DNA of 64,000 bases from Ctenosaura bakeri (taxonomy: Eukaryota; Chordata; Lepidosauria; Squamata; Iguanidae): assembly GCA_948474755.1 (NCBI GenBank), contig CAOLHI010001299.1:1-64000 (forward strand), read 5' to 3'. Below, one piece after another: positions 1 to 10,916 of this stretch. The position numbers and the translations under genes were made by a program. Positions within the stretch are counted from its first letter, which is position 1; each line of letters starts with the position of its first letter. Below the pieces are notes generated by a model. The model did not search any database. It saw nothing but the letters and a program-made list of their open reading frames with translations, and was not told the DNA's origin.

Positions 1-110
1 TGTGATGCAATGGGCAAGGCGCACTCTCTCAGCCTCGCAGGAAAGCCGTCGTGGAAACCGCAAATCATAAATATCTCCAAGGTTGCTGTTGAGTCAAAAT
101 TGATTTAAAT
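1..110 (+). mobile_element. Diverged tRNA-SINE body, cut by the window edge
   Basis: AATGGGCAAGGCGCACTCTC then TCAGCCTCGCAGGAAAG resembles the GGGCAAGTCACACTCTCTCAG body of the local SINE family. The remainder to 394 shows only an ACA repeat (125-142) and no gene. Confidence 0.45.
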
Positions 111-394
111 TCTTATATATCGAGAACAACAACAACAACAATGGATGGATTTTAAGGACTGAGTTTTTTGAGGTGTCCTCCCAACTGAGCTGGAAAAGTA
201 GGAGAGAGTGTTCCCAAACCAATACCGGATGTTTTGTTCCAAAGCACGATGGGAGCAGCCCAAGCCCGGCTCGCCGCATTGCGTCCATGGTGAAACAATA
301 CCTTCCACCGATGCTACAATCGACTTCCAGGTAGAGCTGGGGCCAAACAAAAAAAAGAAACCAGCAATGGGAGCCTCCAGAACAAGATTTTGTT

Positions 395-575
395 CCTGAG
401 TTTGGGTGCTAAGCAGGGTCAGCCCTGGTTGGGACTTGGATGGGAGACCACCAACCCCGACCCCAGGCACCAGAGGCCATATTTCCACCTCTGAGGATTC
501 TTTGACTAAGAAAACTCTACGAAAAAGAGAATTATAAGTTGAAGGCACACACACACACACCTCTTGCAAAGATCC
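395..575 (+). mobile_element. 5S rRNA-derived SINE
   Basis: The head, GCTAAGCAGGGTCAGCCCTG then ACTTGGATGGGAGACC, is the 3' half of 5S rRNA including its internal promoter box. It is followed by a SINE body and a TAAGTTGAAGGCACACAC tail. No complete 5S gene is present. Confidence 0.75.
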
Positions 576-619
576 AATTTAAAAGCAGGAACATGTTAAG
601 TTGTAAGCAAAAAAGAGAG

Positions 620-1397
620 AGAGAAATGTAAGGTCCTACACTTAGGCAGAAATAATGGAATACAGAAATATAGGATGGGGGACACGTGGCTGGATAGCAG
701 TACGTGTGAAAGGGATCTAGGAGTCTTCATAGACCACAAGCTGAACATGAGTCAGCAGTGTGATGCGGCAGCCAAGAAAGCCAATGCAATTCTCGGCTGC
801 ATCAACAGGAGTATGGTGTCTAGATCGAGGGAGGTACTGGTACCACTCTACTCTGCTTTGGTTAGACCCCATCTTGAATACTGTGTCCAGTTCTGGGCAC
901 CCCAATTCAAGAAGGATATTGACAAGCTGGAGCAAGTCCAGAGGAGGGTGACCAAAATGGTGAGAGGCCTGGAAAACATGCCCTATGAGGATAGACTGAG
1001 AGAGCTGGGTATGTTTAGTCTGCAGAAAAGGAGGTTAAGAGGGGACATGATAGCCATGTTTAAATATTTGAAGGGATGCCACGTAGAGGAAGGAGGGGGC
1101 TTGTTTTCTGCTGCTCCAGAAACCAGGACAAGGAGCAATGGATTCAAGCTGCAGGAAAGGAGATTCCACCTGAACCTCAGGAAGAACTTCCTGACAGTCA
1201 GGGCTGTCCGGCAGTGGAATCTGCTGCCTCGGAGAGTAGTGGAGTCTCCTACCTTGGAGGTTTTTAAGCAGAGGCTTGATGGCCATCTGTCGGGAGTGCT
1301 TTGAGGGTGTTCCTGCATGACAGGGAGTTGGACTGGATGGCCCCTGTGGTCTCTTCCAACTCTACATTTCTATGATTCTATGATTCTATGATTCTAT
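620..1397 (+). mobile_element. CR1 LINE, 3' end with partial reverse transcriptase
   Basis: An open reading frame of about 209 codons (675-1304) encodes the C-terminal part of a CR1 polymerase: [59 protein letters not shown]. The element ends in ATTCTATG repeats at 1371-1397, the diagnostic CR1 terminus. It is 5' truncated, as most CR1 copies are. The long open frame suggests it is fairly young. Confidence 0.92.
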
Positions 1398-1734
1398 GCA
1401 CGCTGCATAATTAGCATAAAATGTAGTTTAAACCCTGCCGCTGTTTCAGAAAACCCAAAGTTTGGATAAAATTTAATGGATAAAAAAAATAAATAAGAAG
1501 AGTCGAACTTCCAACTTAACGCTAGCTGGCTTCAATCACACCCACAACACAGTTGCCGTTTCTCTCTTCTGCCCTCGTTGATCTAAGCAAATTAGCAGAT
1601 TGCCTTCGGCACGGATGATTTGACTGCCAGGATTAACAATTCCTGAATTCGCTTCATCTCTATCTCACGCTTTCCTCCCAAAATCGGACCCAAAGCAGCT
1701 GAGATTTGACATTTGCAATTTGATCCTGGAAAAG

Positions 1735-1845
1735 AGAGGCTGTCAAAGGGAGAGTCTCCTTGCATGGCAGAAAGGGACTTTTGGACTGGATTTCGCCCTG
1801 AAGAGGGTCTCTTCCAACTCTAGAATTCCTAAACAATCGGCGATC
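1735..1845 (+). mobile_element. CR1 LINE 3' tail fragment
   Basis: Carries CATGGCAGAAAGGG and GGTCTCTTCCAACTCTAGAAT, the conserved CR1 3' untranslated end, diverged. The terminal repeat is reduced to AATTCCTA. Confidence 0.6.
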
Positions 1846-2027
1846 CAAGCACTAAAAGCCCTCATTTGCCATCTGCCCAATGCTGATGCTGCCAGAAATA
1901 TTCCAGTCAGAGGATGAGGAGAAAAGTAGGCAGGGCTCAGTAGAGCACGGAATACTATAAAAACGGAGCTGCTTTATTTGTAGGTATGTCCCTATATACA
2001 TTCGTCCCTAACGAGTGCCCAAATGCC

Positions 2028-2095
2028 ATTTCATAGACTCCTAGAGTTGGGAGGGACCCCCGACGGTCATCCAGTCCAACCCCCTTTCTATATCC
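2028..2095 (-). mobile_element. CR1 LINE 3' tail fragment, reverse
   Basis: Contains CATAGACTCCTAGAGTTGGG and CATCCAGTCCAACCCCCTT, the reverse complement of the CR1 3' end. Confidence 0.65.
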
Positions 2096-2954
2096 GGTAC
2101 CCAAATTTGCTGTTAATGCTCCAAACATGAGTGAAGAATACCTGTACTTCATTTCAGTATAGTTCTGGAATGCAAAAAAATAAAAATAAAAATAAATATA
2201 TAAAAATAAATATTTCGCACCCATTGAGTTCAGGAAAATATTCGCTTTTTGCCAAATAAGTTTTGTTTTTCCTTGCCTGAGGCATCTAAATGTCTTGGAT
2301 CGTCTCTGACGCAATTAACATTTCCAGTAAACCCTGCAAACAAAAAGCCAAGCGCCTCCAGCACCTAACGAGGGTGTCTGGCTTTGGCAGATGTTTCTGC
2401 GGCCTTAATTCTTCTTAACTCTCGTTATTGCTGGAACGAGACGCATTTATTAACGCGCTTGGCATGAGAAGGTGATTCACGGGACTGATTTTTCCCGCTT
2501 GGTTTCTTAAACCTCCTCTTGCAAACCCAATATTTGGCCTTTTCCCCCATTCCTAGAAATCTCTAGCAATTTATTCTTTTTCAAAAAATAGGTTGGAAGG
2601 ACTCCCTGCACTGTTGAACATACAATAAAAATATTAATTTGTCAAAACTTTTGCGGTTTTGGGAGCCCTGTGTTTTGTTCTCATCCCAATTTGGCCCGGA
2701 TTGGATTTTGTATTGGGAAGGCAAGGTGGCGAAGGAGTGCTACAAGTTATCATAATTATTACTATTATTAAGATTAAGGCCTTCAGAAGACAAAATGGCT
2801 GCATTCCATGGGGATCCTTTGGATATAAAATTTCCGATATAAACCTACCTTCATCCCTCAATAAATGGTCTTTGCAAACAATAATTTAAACAGGCAATCC
2901 CAAACAATCAGGGATCCAAGCAAATTTCACGAAATTGCTTGGATCCCAGATTGT

Positions 2955-3015
2955 TTGGGAATTCTAGGGCTGGAAGAGAACCCAAGGGCCATCCATCCAA
3001 ACCCATTCTTTTTCT
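2955..3015 (-). mobile_element. CR1-like 3' tail fragment, reverse, diverged
   Basis: GGGCTGGAAGAGAACCCAAG followed by GGCCATCCATCCAAACCCA resembles the CR1 3' end in reverse. Confidence 0.45.
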
Positions 3016-3555
3016 CAAACCTGGAGAGACAGACAGAAGAAAGAAATGGCTAACACCTGAAGGAACCGGGACTGGTGCAACTTGCCGGTGCCAACTTTGT
3101 ATGTCTGTGTGTCTGCGTTGAAAGATAATCCCTCCGTAGCTGACGCAAAAGGACGCCATGCCAGGAGGAACTGCTCCCATGTATGTGTGGGACAACACAA
3201 CTCTTGCCATCCATTGTTTCCTTTCCTGCACCCGCACCGAAGGGTTGTTGTTGCTGTATCTGACAGCACGTCTTCCCAATTTCCTTGCTGCATTCAACAA
3301 CAGATGCAAAACTTTGCTAAATTCACTTAAAAGCACTTCATGTTCGGACTAAAATCAGGAGTGGATTCAACACACCCCTCCCCCTTCTCCCCCAGGGATA
3401 CTGGAACTGACAACCAACACCCCTGAGGCTTGCATAATTCCTTTTAAAAAAAATTTAAAAATACAAGTTCAGACTAAATCCAGGAACAGATTTTTTCCAT
3501 CCCCTGCAGAGAGCCAGGAGCAACCTCCTCCAGGCTCTAGCATAACCCCCCCCCG

Positions 3556-3755
3556 ATGTTGTCGTTGTGCGCCTTCAAGTTGTTTCTGACTTATAGTGAC
3601 CCTAAGGCGAACCCATCATGGGGTTTTCTGGGGCTGAGAGACTGTGACTTTGCCCAAGGTCACTCAGTGGGTTTCCATAGCCAAGCAAAGAGGAACTGAA
3701 CCCTGGTCTCCGGAGTTCGTAGTCCAATGTTCAGACCGTTAAACCATATTCATTC
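3556..3755 (-). mobile_element. tRNA-derived SINE (tail TTGAAGGCACACAAC), reverse
   Basis: GTTGTGCGCCTTCAAGTTG, GACTTATAGTGACCCTAAGG, CCAAGGTCACTCAGTGGG and AACCCTGGTCTCC: full-length reverse copy of a lizard tRNA/MIR-like SINE. Confidence 0.85.
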
Positions 3756-3759
3756 CCCA

Positions 3760-5300
3760 TAACCCTCTTATCCCCACCTTTAACGACTTTTAGAAATTAA
3801 TTAACAACTCCTTTGCCCCACAAAATGAATGGGTAGGGCATCTGGCATAGGCTGGGCCCACACAACCACCTGGGGAGGCCACCAGCGGCTACTAAGTGGC
3901 TGACGTTAACTTAACACACAGAGAAAGAGAAAAAAGAAAATATTTGCTAAGGTCTGCTTGCTTTTCCCGCAGAAGTCACAGCGGCTCCAAACAAGACCCA
4001 AAACCCTTCGATTAATTTGCATACAAACGAGACCCCTCCCCTCTCACTCATTCACTCGCCAATTAATTTGCAACCAACCCCCTAATTAGCCATTTCCACC
4101 AGCCCTCGATTGCAAAAAAAGTTTCGATAAATTTCCCCTTTGCTGATCAAAAGCCAAGCAAAGAGCCAAATTAAGGGGAGGGGGGTCACCCTCCCCCAAA
4201 CCCCATTAATCTCCCATTAATTGCTGCAAAATTTAACCAATTCTCCCCCCTCCGCCCCCCATTCCCTCCTTAATTAAAACCCCATCCTAATTCTCTTAAA
4301 TGCAAAGGGGAGTGAGCAAACATTCATAAAAGTGGATTCAAGAAGACCCTCCCTCCAGATTAAAATTTTAAGATTTTAGAATTATAATTATTAAAATCTT
4401 AATATTTTTAGGTAAATCTGGGTGTCTCCTTCCCCCTCCCTGGGGAAGGGATTGTTTAATTAATTAATTTTTAAAGAGGCCCCCACCCAAATGCACATAT
4501 TATTTGGGGTGGAGTTTTGGGAAGAAGAGGGGGGGGAATATCCTTTCTCAGCTGCAGCCCCCTCCCCAAATGGCTCTGTGCACACTCTTTCAGCTCCCTT
4601 CCCTTGCAGGTAATTAATGAGATCTCGTTAAACCCATGTGATGGAAGAGGGTGTCCAGCTTCATCACAAGGGGGCAACAGAAAGGGAGGGTGAGTAAATA
4701 TTAAACGAGGAGGAACTACATCTCCCAGCCTCCCTGAGTTCCCCATTTGCCCCTCCTGAAAATATTAACACCCTTTTGAAGCTTTGCATCCACACAAACC
4801 CTGTTCACGACCTGCAAAAACCAGCCAAAAATCCAAGCTAAGAGGACTACAAAGCCCATTCGGAGTGAGGGCAAACTGCCTCGCCCTCGCTCCGATTTGG
4901 CTTTACGATGGTCTATATCCATCTAGATACAAGATTGGCACTACATAGACAGGAAGGCGACTTGACTTAAAAGGAGGCAAGTCTCACTTAAATAATATTT
5001 TTGGGGGTGCCCTTTGCACATCAAAAGGAAGCCCCCCATTCCTATTGTTCTTGAGGAGACCCTTTTAAAAACCTTTATTTCCCCTTTATTAGGAGTGGGA
5101 ATATCCACATTTCCACCCAAGTTCCAACTACAGCTTCCTTTTCCCACTGTTCCAAATTGCAACGACAACCTCCTCTTATTATTATTTTGGGGACATATGG
5201 AAGGGGGCTGAAATAAGAGTATAAGGATTCTGCCCCCCTAAAAAGGTTGCAGGGGTCCCTACAGGGGTATTTCTCTCCCCCCCCAACTTTACTGGTTTGG
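3760..5300. other. No gene seen; A/T motifs in C-rich DNA
   Basis: TTAATTTGCATACAAACGAG (near 4011) and several TAATTA motifs (4455-4470) lie in C-rich DNA without recognisable repeats. Such sequence can be homeodomain-bound regulatory DNA, but nothing here proves it. Confidence 0.3.
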
Positions 5301-5939
5301 GAGGAGATGCGTGTTCCCACGTTCTCCCAGACGCGTGTTTATCCTCTACTCCCCCCTACCCGGACCTGCTTCGCCTCCCCTCCTCCCTCTCTCTTTCTCC
5401 CCCCTCTCTCAATTTTGGGGAGGGGGCGGCCCCTTTAAACCTCGGATCTTTCCCACCAGGGATAAGAAACCCATCTCCAAATCTGAGCGTGGAAATCCGG
5501 AGGTCTGGCGCTTGGGTGGGCGACCTCTCCTTCCTCCTCCTCCTCCTCCTCCCCCCCAGGCTAGCCCACCTTGCAGGGAGGGCGGAAGGAGAGGACCCTC
5601 CCCCAAAATTTTCAAACCACCCCCAACCACCCTGAGCAGGGAAATAAAGGCGAAGGGAGAAAGAGGACCCGGGATGGTTGGGAAGGACCCTGTCTGAACG
5701 GGCGCTCCTCCAACCTCAGGCGGCAGGGCTTCTCAGGCGGCCAGGGGAAGGGGAGGCATACGGACGGGACGGTTTTGGGGAAGGGTCTCCGCCCCGCGTC
5801 CCCTTCCCTTACCCTCCTTTCCCCCTTCTCCAGTCGAGTGCGCAAAGGAGCTCGCCTCGGGTGTTTCACCTTTCTTCTTAGCCAGACCGTCTTAGGGGCA
5901 GGTTCGCCTCTCCCCGAGACCCCATTCACACGTACCTCG

Positions 5940-6260
5940 CCCCCCACCCTAAAGACACGCGTCTTCTTTCCCCCTCCCCCCTCTCCTCCCCCCTCTCCAA
6001 TTTTTGGCTCAGCTGCTGCTGCTGCTGGGCGGCGGCTTCTCCTCCTTCTGCCTGCCGTCCCGGCTCCTCCGGCTCCTCCTCGCCGGCAGCCCAGCCCAAC
6101 CTAGCCCAACCCGGCCGGGTCCCGCCCTTGCCCGCCTCCTCCTCCTCTCCCTCCTCCTCGGAGGCGCAACAGAGGCGCCCCCTGCCGGCCAGGCGCGGGA
6201 GGAAGAGGCGCGGAGCTGGCACCAAAATTGCGCACGGAGGGCGCACGGACGGAACCAAAC
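5940..6260. promoter_or_regulatory. GC-rich, CpG-containing block, possible CpG island
   Basis: Contains a CAGCTGCTGCTGCTGCTGGG run, GGCGGCGGC and several CG dinucleotides within pyrimidine-rich DNA. Open frames on both strands are low-complexity and not credible proteins. It could be the promoter of a gene to the left on the minus strand, but no exon is recognisable. Confidence 0.35.
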
Positions 6261-6282
6261 TAAAGCGCGCACGGGAGTAGTA

Positions 6283-6302
6283 GTAGTAGTAGTAATAGTA
6301 GG
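6283..6302 (+). repeat. (TAG)n microsatellite
   Basis: GTAGTAGTAGTAGTAGTAAT, just before the tandem units. Confidence 0.9.
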
Positions 6303-6309
6303 GTATCCA

Positions 6310-6985
6310 AAGGGGATGGGGGCTTTACCTCTCCTCCTCCTTCCCCCGGGACCCCCAACCCCCTTTTTCTCAAAGGAGGGGGTCTTTCCCCCCTCCCTTT
6401 CCCCCAATTTTCTTCCAAAGAGTTTGAAGTTTTGGAGAGGGGCGCACGAAGGAAACCAAAGGGCGCACGGGAATGAGGAGGAAGAAGAGGGTGGCAAAAG
6501 GGAGAAGGGGCTTTACCTCTCCTCCTCTCCCCTCCCAGGACCCCCTCCCTTTTTTCTCAAAGGAGGGAGTCTTTCCCTCCCTCCTTCCCCCCCCCAATTT
6601 TCTTCCAAAGAGTTTGGAGAGGGGCGCAGGAAGGAAACTAAAGGGCGCACGGGAATGAGGAAGAAGAGGAGGAAGAAGAGGGTGGCAAAAGGGGGAGGGG
6701 GCTTTACCTCTCCTCCTCCCCCCTCCCAGGACCCCCTCCCTTTTTTCTCAAAGAAGGGGGTCTTTCCCTCCCTCCCCCCCCCAATTTTCTTCCAAAGAGT
6801 TGCAATTTTGGAGGGGCGCGCGGGAATGAGGAAGGACAAGGAAGAAGGTATCCAAAGAGGGTGAGGGGCTTTATCTTCCCTTCTTCCTCCCCCCCAGGAC
6901 CCCACCTCCCTTTTTTCTCAAGGGAGGGGTCTTCCCCCTCTTTCCCCCAGTTTTCTTCCATAAAGGTTGCAATTTTGGAGAGGTA
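6310..6985. repeat. Four tandem units of about 190 bp, strand-asymmetric (C-rich then purine-rich)
   Basis: GGGGCTTTACCTCTCCTCCT recurs near 6318, 6507 and 6698, and a diverged form near 6864. Each is followed by CCCTTTTTTCTCAAAGGAGG, then CCCAATTTTCTTCCAAAGAG and a G/A-rich segment with GGGCGCACGGGAATGAGG. Periods are about 189, 191 and 166. The encoded frames are repeat artefacts. Confidence 0.88.
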
Positions 6986-6999
6986 CGCTTTCCCTTCTC

Positions 7000-8045
7000 C
7001 TTATGGATGGAACAACCGAGAGGGACACTGAGTGGGTGGGCTAGGTAGAAGGTGGGCTACCACTTAGCTTTGGACCAGAGAAGCCCACCCCCAATCCCCC
7101 CCCCAAAGGCGAAGAAACCAAGAAGGGGCGCATTGCCTTTCCTCTCCTTCTGTGCGCCCTTGGAGATTTGGGGTGCGCCTCCCCGCCTCCCCATAACTTT
7201 TAGGAGGCAGTTGGGGGGAAATTTGGGGAGAGAGACCCTCCCCCTCGGTCACTTTAAGCCCCCCCCTTTAAATAGGACAGGGAATGGCTCCAAATGCCAA
7301 CATTTTTTTCTCTCTGCAAATATAACCCACCTTTGTTAAGACTTCTCTCTCTTTAACTACTGTCTAGGAACCAGATTTCAGGGACAGACAAGAAGATGTA
7401 ACTTTTTTTACTCCCCCAGGAAGTTACTTGGCACGTTCCTTTTCCTTCAGAGGGGGTTAATCCTCCTGAAATTTGTGATCATATTTTTAAAAGTATTTTC
7501 TTAGATATATAATACTGCTAATAATAATAATATTTAACTGGTTGGGGTTTTTTTTGGATAATACTTCCCAACAGGAAACTTAGTAGACTGTAAATCCCCA
7601 AATCGCTTTATATTATTTACCCAACTTCATGCAAATCTTGTGTATTAATAATAAATTAAACAATGTCCCAGCTCACCCCGCAATCTGATTTTTTTTTTCC
7701 TTTTCCGTTTATGTTGGATCTCCTCCAATTTCGTGCCACACAGAGAGGCTGATATTCAGAAAATATTTTGATCGCCAGATAGATCTCGGCTGCGGAAAAG
7801 TCTTCCCAGCTCTCACTTTATTGCAACAGCCCTTCGTGGCCGTTCTCCCAACCCTGATGCTGCTAAAAAAACCTTCCAACTGGTCAGAGAACGAGGAGCA
7901 AAAGACATGATGTATCAGAAAATTAAAAAAAAAAAAGCGCCTGTAGATTTCCACTAAGTCTCCAACTTTAGGGAGATAAAGAGGCTAGGATATATTTGGG
8001 AAGGTCGTCTCTTAAGGACCACATTTACCCATGGACATTTCCTTG
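7000..8045. other. No gene seen
   Basis: Unique-looking DNA between the tandem repeats and the CpG-rich promoter. A minus-strand frame of 81 codons (7954-7709) has no family resemblance. Confidence 0.45.
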
Positions 8046-8049
8046 ATGA

Positions 8050-8215
8050 TCCTCAAAGGACCATAGAGTTGGGAGAGACCCCCCCAAGGACCATAGAGTT
8101 GGGAGAGACCCCCCCAAGGACCATCCAGTCTGACCCCCTTCTAAACATTCCCTTGGAAAGATGACCGCCCAGCCTCTCTCTCAAAGGAGGAGGAGACTCC
8201 ACCATATTTCCAAGC
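8050..8215 (-). mobile_element. CR1 LINE 3' fragment, reverse, with a 30-bp tandem duplication
   Basis: ACCATAGAGTTGGGAGAGAC occurs twice (period 30, beginning at 8056 and 8086), then CATCCAGTCTGACCCCCTT and AGGAGGAGACTCCACCA, all reverse CR1. The local duplication arose within the repeat. Confidence 0.65.
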
Positions 8216-8439
8216 TATGGTAGATAAGGCTACACAATTATGGGGAATAACTTTAAATAAATAAGCAAAATAAAACCTGAGGCTTGGAGGGGACACCCAC
8301 GGGCCATCTAGCCCAACCCCAAATTGTGAGGGGTTGTTTAAAAATAATTTCGTACGTAATTAAGCCTTAATTAGAGCGGGGTCAGGGATATGGCTCCCTC
8401 CCCCCTCCCGGGTACATAACCCCTCCCAAGGTATATACT

Positions 8440-8770
8440 GCAACTCCCATTATCCGTGTGAGCCCCCGCCGCGGCCTCGTCGTTCTCCCCTGGAGTCCCC
8501 TCGCCTCTCCGCCCCTCCGCCGGCCTCGCTCTCCTCCTCAGCTGAGGCTCCGCGCGCTAGGCCACCCGAAAGAGGGAGGGATTACGACCCGGGAGGGGGC
8601 GGGCTCGGCCTCTCTCGCTCTCTCTCTCCCCGCACGAGGGGGGGTAGGCCCACACTCTGGCTCGGGTAGCCGTTGCTAGGCAGGATCCGTTGCTACGGGC
8701 GGAACAAAGATATCCGTTGCTACGGGCGGAACAGCGCAGCGGCTTTTGCGTTGGAGCAGTGAGCGCTATG
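8440..8770 (+). promoter_or_regulatory. CpG-rich promoter with repeated X-box-like (RFX) motifs and first coding exon ATG
   Basis: GC- and CpG-rich stretch ending in ATG followed directly by GTGAGT (8768-8773), a one-codon first exon. It holds GTTGCTAGGCAGG at 8672-8684 and two copies of a 22-bp direct repeat containing CCGTTGCTACGGGCGGAAC (8685-8706 and 8712-8733). GTTGCTA-type half sites resemble RFX X-boxes, which drive ciliary genes. That fits the GAS8-like exons downstream. Motif assignment is by eye. Confidence 0.5.
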
Positions 8771-8904
8771 GTGAGTACTTAGCTAAGGATTTGAACTCTG
8801 CACATGCTCAGGAGAACTCCTTTGTCTTCATGTTTTTACGCTTATTAGCCAGGCAGGAAGGAGCCGTGGTTATGCTTGGCTAAATAGGCCAGGCGGCAGT
8901 GGGG

Positions 8905-8926
8905 TGTGTGTGTGTGTGTGTGTGCT
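8905..8926 (+). repeat. (GT)n microsatellite
   Basis: Alternating GT run in intron 1 of the GAS8-like fragment. Confidence 0.9.
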
Positions 8927-9267
8927 TTTAGTCACAAATTGCGATTGTTGAAGGCAGAGCGTGGGGGAAGTTTCAGTTTGAAGAGTGCAACTCCCAGAAT
9001 CCACAAGCATTTTTCTGTATTCACATAGGATATAGCCATGAGCAATGGCTCTGCCCCACTGTTCCAGACCTCTCACTCACCCTGCCCCTTAACCCTTTCC
9101 TGGACTGGGTACTTGGACCTGAAGGGAAGTTAGTTTTTTTGTGATAACAAATTTAAAAATGTATTCTCTCCCCTTCATCCTGTCCCACAATAGCCTTTTT
9201 TTTACGCATTTTGTGCTTTTTAGTCAGCCCAACACTGCTTTGTGGATTTTGTTGTATTTTGCTGCAG

Positions 9268-9625
9268 AATTATAGAATCATAGAATCCTAGAAATGTAGA
9301 GTGGGAAGAGACCCCAGGGGCCATCCAGTCCAACCCCCTTCTGCCATGCAGGAACACCCTCAAAGCACTCCCATTGACAGATAGCCATCCAGCCTCTGCT
9401 TAAAAACCTCCAAAGGAGGAGGAGATTCCACCACACTCCGAGGCAGCAGATTCCACTGCCAGACAGCCCTGACCGTCAGGAAGTTCTTCTTGAGGTTCAG
9501 GTGGAATCTCCTTTCCTGCAGCTTGAATCCATTGCTCCTTGTCCTGGTCTCTGAAGCAGCAGAAAACAAGCCTGCTCCATCTTCAACATGACATCCCTTC
9601 AAATATTTAAAGATGGGGAGGCGAT
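9268..9625 (-). mobile_element. CR1 LINE 3' fragment, reverse
   Basis: Begins ATAGAATCATAGAATCCTAG (reverse of the terminal repeat), then GGCCATCCAGTCCAACCCCC. Translated in reverse it gives the CR1 end ([12 protein letters not shown], [20 protein letters not shown]). It lies in intron 1 of the GAS8-like fragment. Confidence 0.9.
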
Positions 9626-9673
9626 TCCCCTGGACAAGAGAAAGGAGAAAAATGTGCCAGGGTGCCATGGAAA

Positions 9674-9878
9674 GGTCAAATTATTTCATATCACAAAGGG
9701 ATATCTAGTGTTATCAAAGTTTACGCTTAAATCACAGTTACAGTGGCATCTGCTGCCTCGGAGTGTGGTGGAGTCTCCTTCCTTGGAGGTTTTTAAGCAG
9801 AGGCTGGATGTGTAACTGTGATTTAAGCATAAAGTTTGATGGCACTAGATATTCCTTTTGATATCAAATAAGTTGACC
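9674..9878. repeat. Palindromic (foldback) element whose loop is a CR1 fragment
   Basis: Arms 9674-9742 and 9811-9878 are near-perfect reverse complements (GGTCAAATTATTTCATATC... against ...GATATCAAATAAGTTGACC). The 68-bp loop (9743-9810) is a piece of CR1 coding sequence, GTGGAGTCTCCTTCCTTGG. The termini resemble a MITE. It sits in the same intron as a reverse CR1, which may be unrelated. Confidence 0.8.
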
Positions 9879-10127
9879 CTAGCACATGTATTTGAAATTT
9901 TATCCTGTTTTACTTTCCTCCTCCTAGGCATCTAAAGGGAAACTGGAGAAAAAAGTTGTAGGTCCTGAGAAGGGCAAACTCAAACTTCCAGCAGTGGCAG
10001 GTGCCCTTCCACCTGAGGGCATTACTGAAAAGCATGTGAGTAGTGGGGGGGTCTGTCTGTCATTTTAACAGGGAAAATAAAAAGCAGCAGCTTCTCTGAG
10101 GTGATCGTGTTGGGAATCATGGCAAGT

Positions 10128-10138
10128 AGTAATAATAA

Positions 10139-10187
<49 letters not shown>

Positions 10188-10189
10188 TA
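10128..10189 (+). repeat. (TAA)n microsatellite
   Basis: About 20 TAA/AAT units in intron 2 of the GAS8-like fragment. Confidence 0.95.
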
Positions 10190-10414
10190 AGTGCTGTCCT
10201 GGAAACTTCTTCCAATATTTGTCCTCGTTTGCAGGTACAGGATCATGAGATCACTTGGCAGCTATCAACCGAGAATGCACACATCAGTGAACTGATGGAA
10301 AACCACAGGAAAGCGACAACTGATATCAAGAACTACTACGAGGAGATCATTCTGAGAAACCTGATGCTGATCAGCAGTCTCAAGGTAAAGACTTTAGTTT
10401 AAAATCATTGGTCT

Positions 10415-10545
10415 ATCTAGTCTCTGGAGCAGCAGAGAACAAGCTTGCCCCATCTTCTTCAAATATGTAAACATGGCTTTCATGTCCCATGTTAACCTTC
10501 TGTTCTTCAGGCCTAGCTCTCTTAGCTTTGACCATTTTGGTTTGA
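10415..10545 (-). mobile_element. CR1 LINE fragment, reverse
   Basis: AGTCTCTGGAGCAGCAGAGA, then AAATATGTAAACATGGCTTT and GTTAACCTTCTGTTC: reverse CR1 coding sequence inside intron 3 of the GAS8-like fragment. Confidence 0.75.
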
Positions 10546-10916
10546 GATTTATTCCTTCTTGGAATATAGGAGGAAATAAAGGAGATGAAAAAGCGAGATG
10601 AAAAGCTGGAGAAAGAAAAGGACAATCTTGTTGAAACAACGTAATAGGCTGGCGGAGTTGCTTCAGGAATCCCGTGCTCAAGTGTCCCAGCTGCAAGGAA
10701 AACTGACCCAGTACGAGGATGAGGCAATTCTGGTAGGTCCCCATACGTTCTGTCATCTTGGGGACAAGAAAGAACTTTCTTGGGCGCCTTTTGGCTTCCT
10801 GTAACTTCTTCCTTTCCCTTACCGCTTGAAAGCCACGGAGAGGGAGCTCAAAGGCCTGCAGCTGGAGGATGAACTTTTGCAGCAAAGATTCAACAAGGTG
10901 GGGGTCAAACTGAAGG

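Larger units (their letters stand above)
1846..3555. other. No gene seen
   Basis: Mixed-composition DNA with two small CR1 tails and an (AAATA)n run near 2175-2213. Open frames are short and not conserved-looking. Confidence 0.5.

Noticed and set aside
395..460. 5S rRNA gene
   Set aside because: Only the 3' half is present and it continues into a SINE body and tail.
5297..6961. Long frames rich in Pro, Gly, Lys or Glu
   Set aside because: Low-complexity translation of C-rich tandem repeats, with mirrored frames on the other strand.
6310..6985. CRISPR array
   Set aside because: Unit length near 190 bp, no short identical repeats with unique spacers, eukaryotic context.
10823..10897. U12-type AT-AC intron before GAS8-like exon 5
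   Set aside because: The donor is GTAGGT and not ATATCC, so the TTAC end is better read as a lost acceptor.
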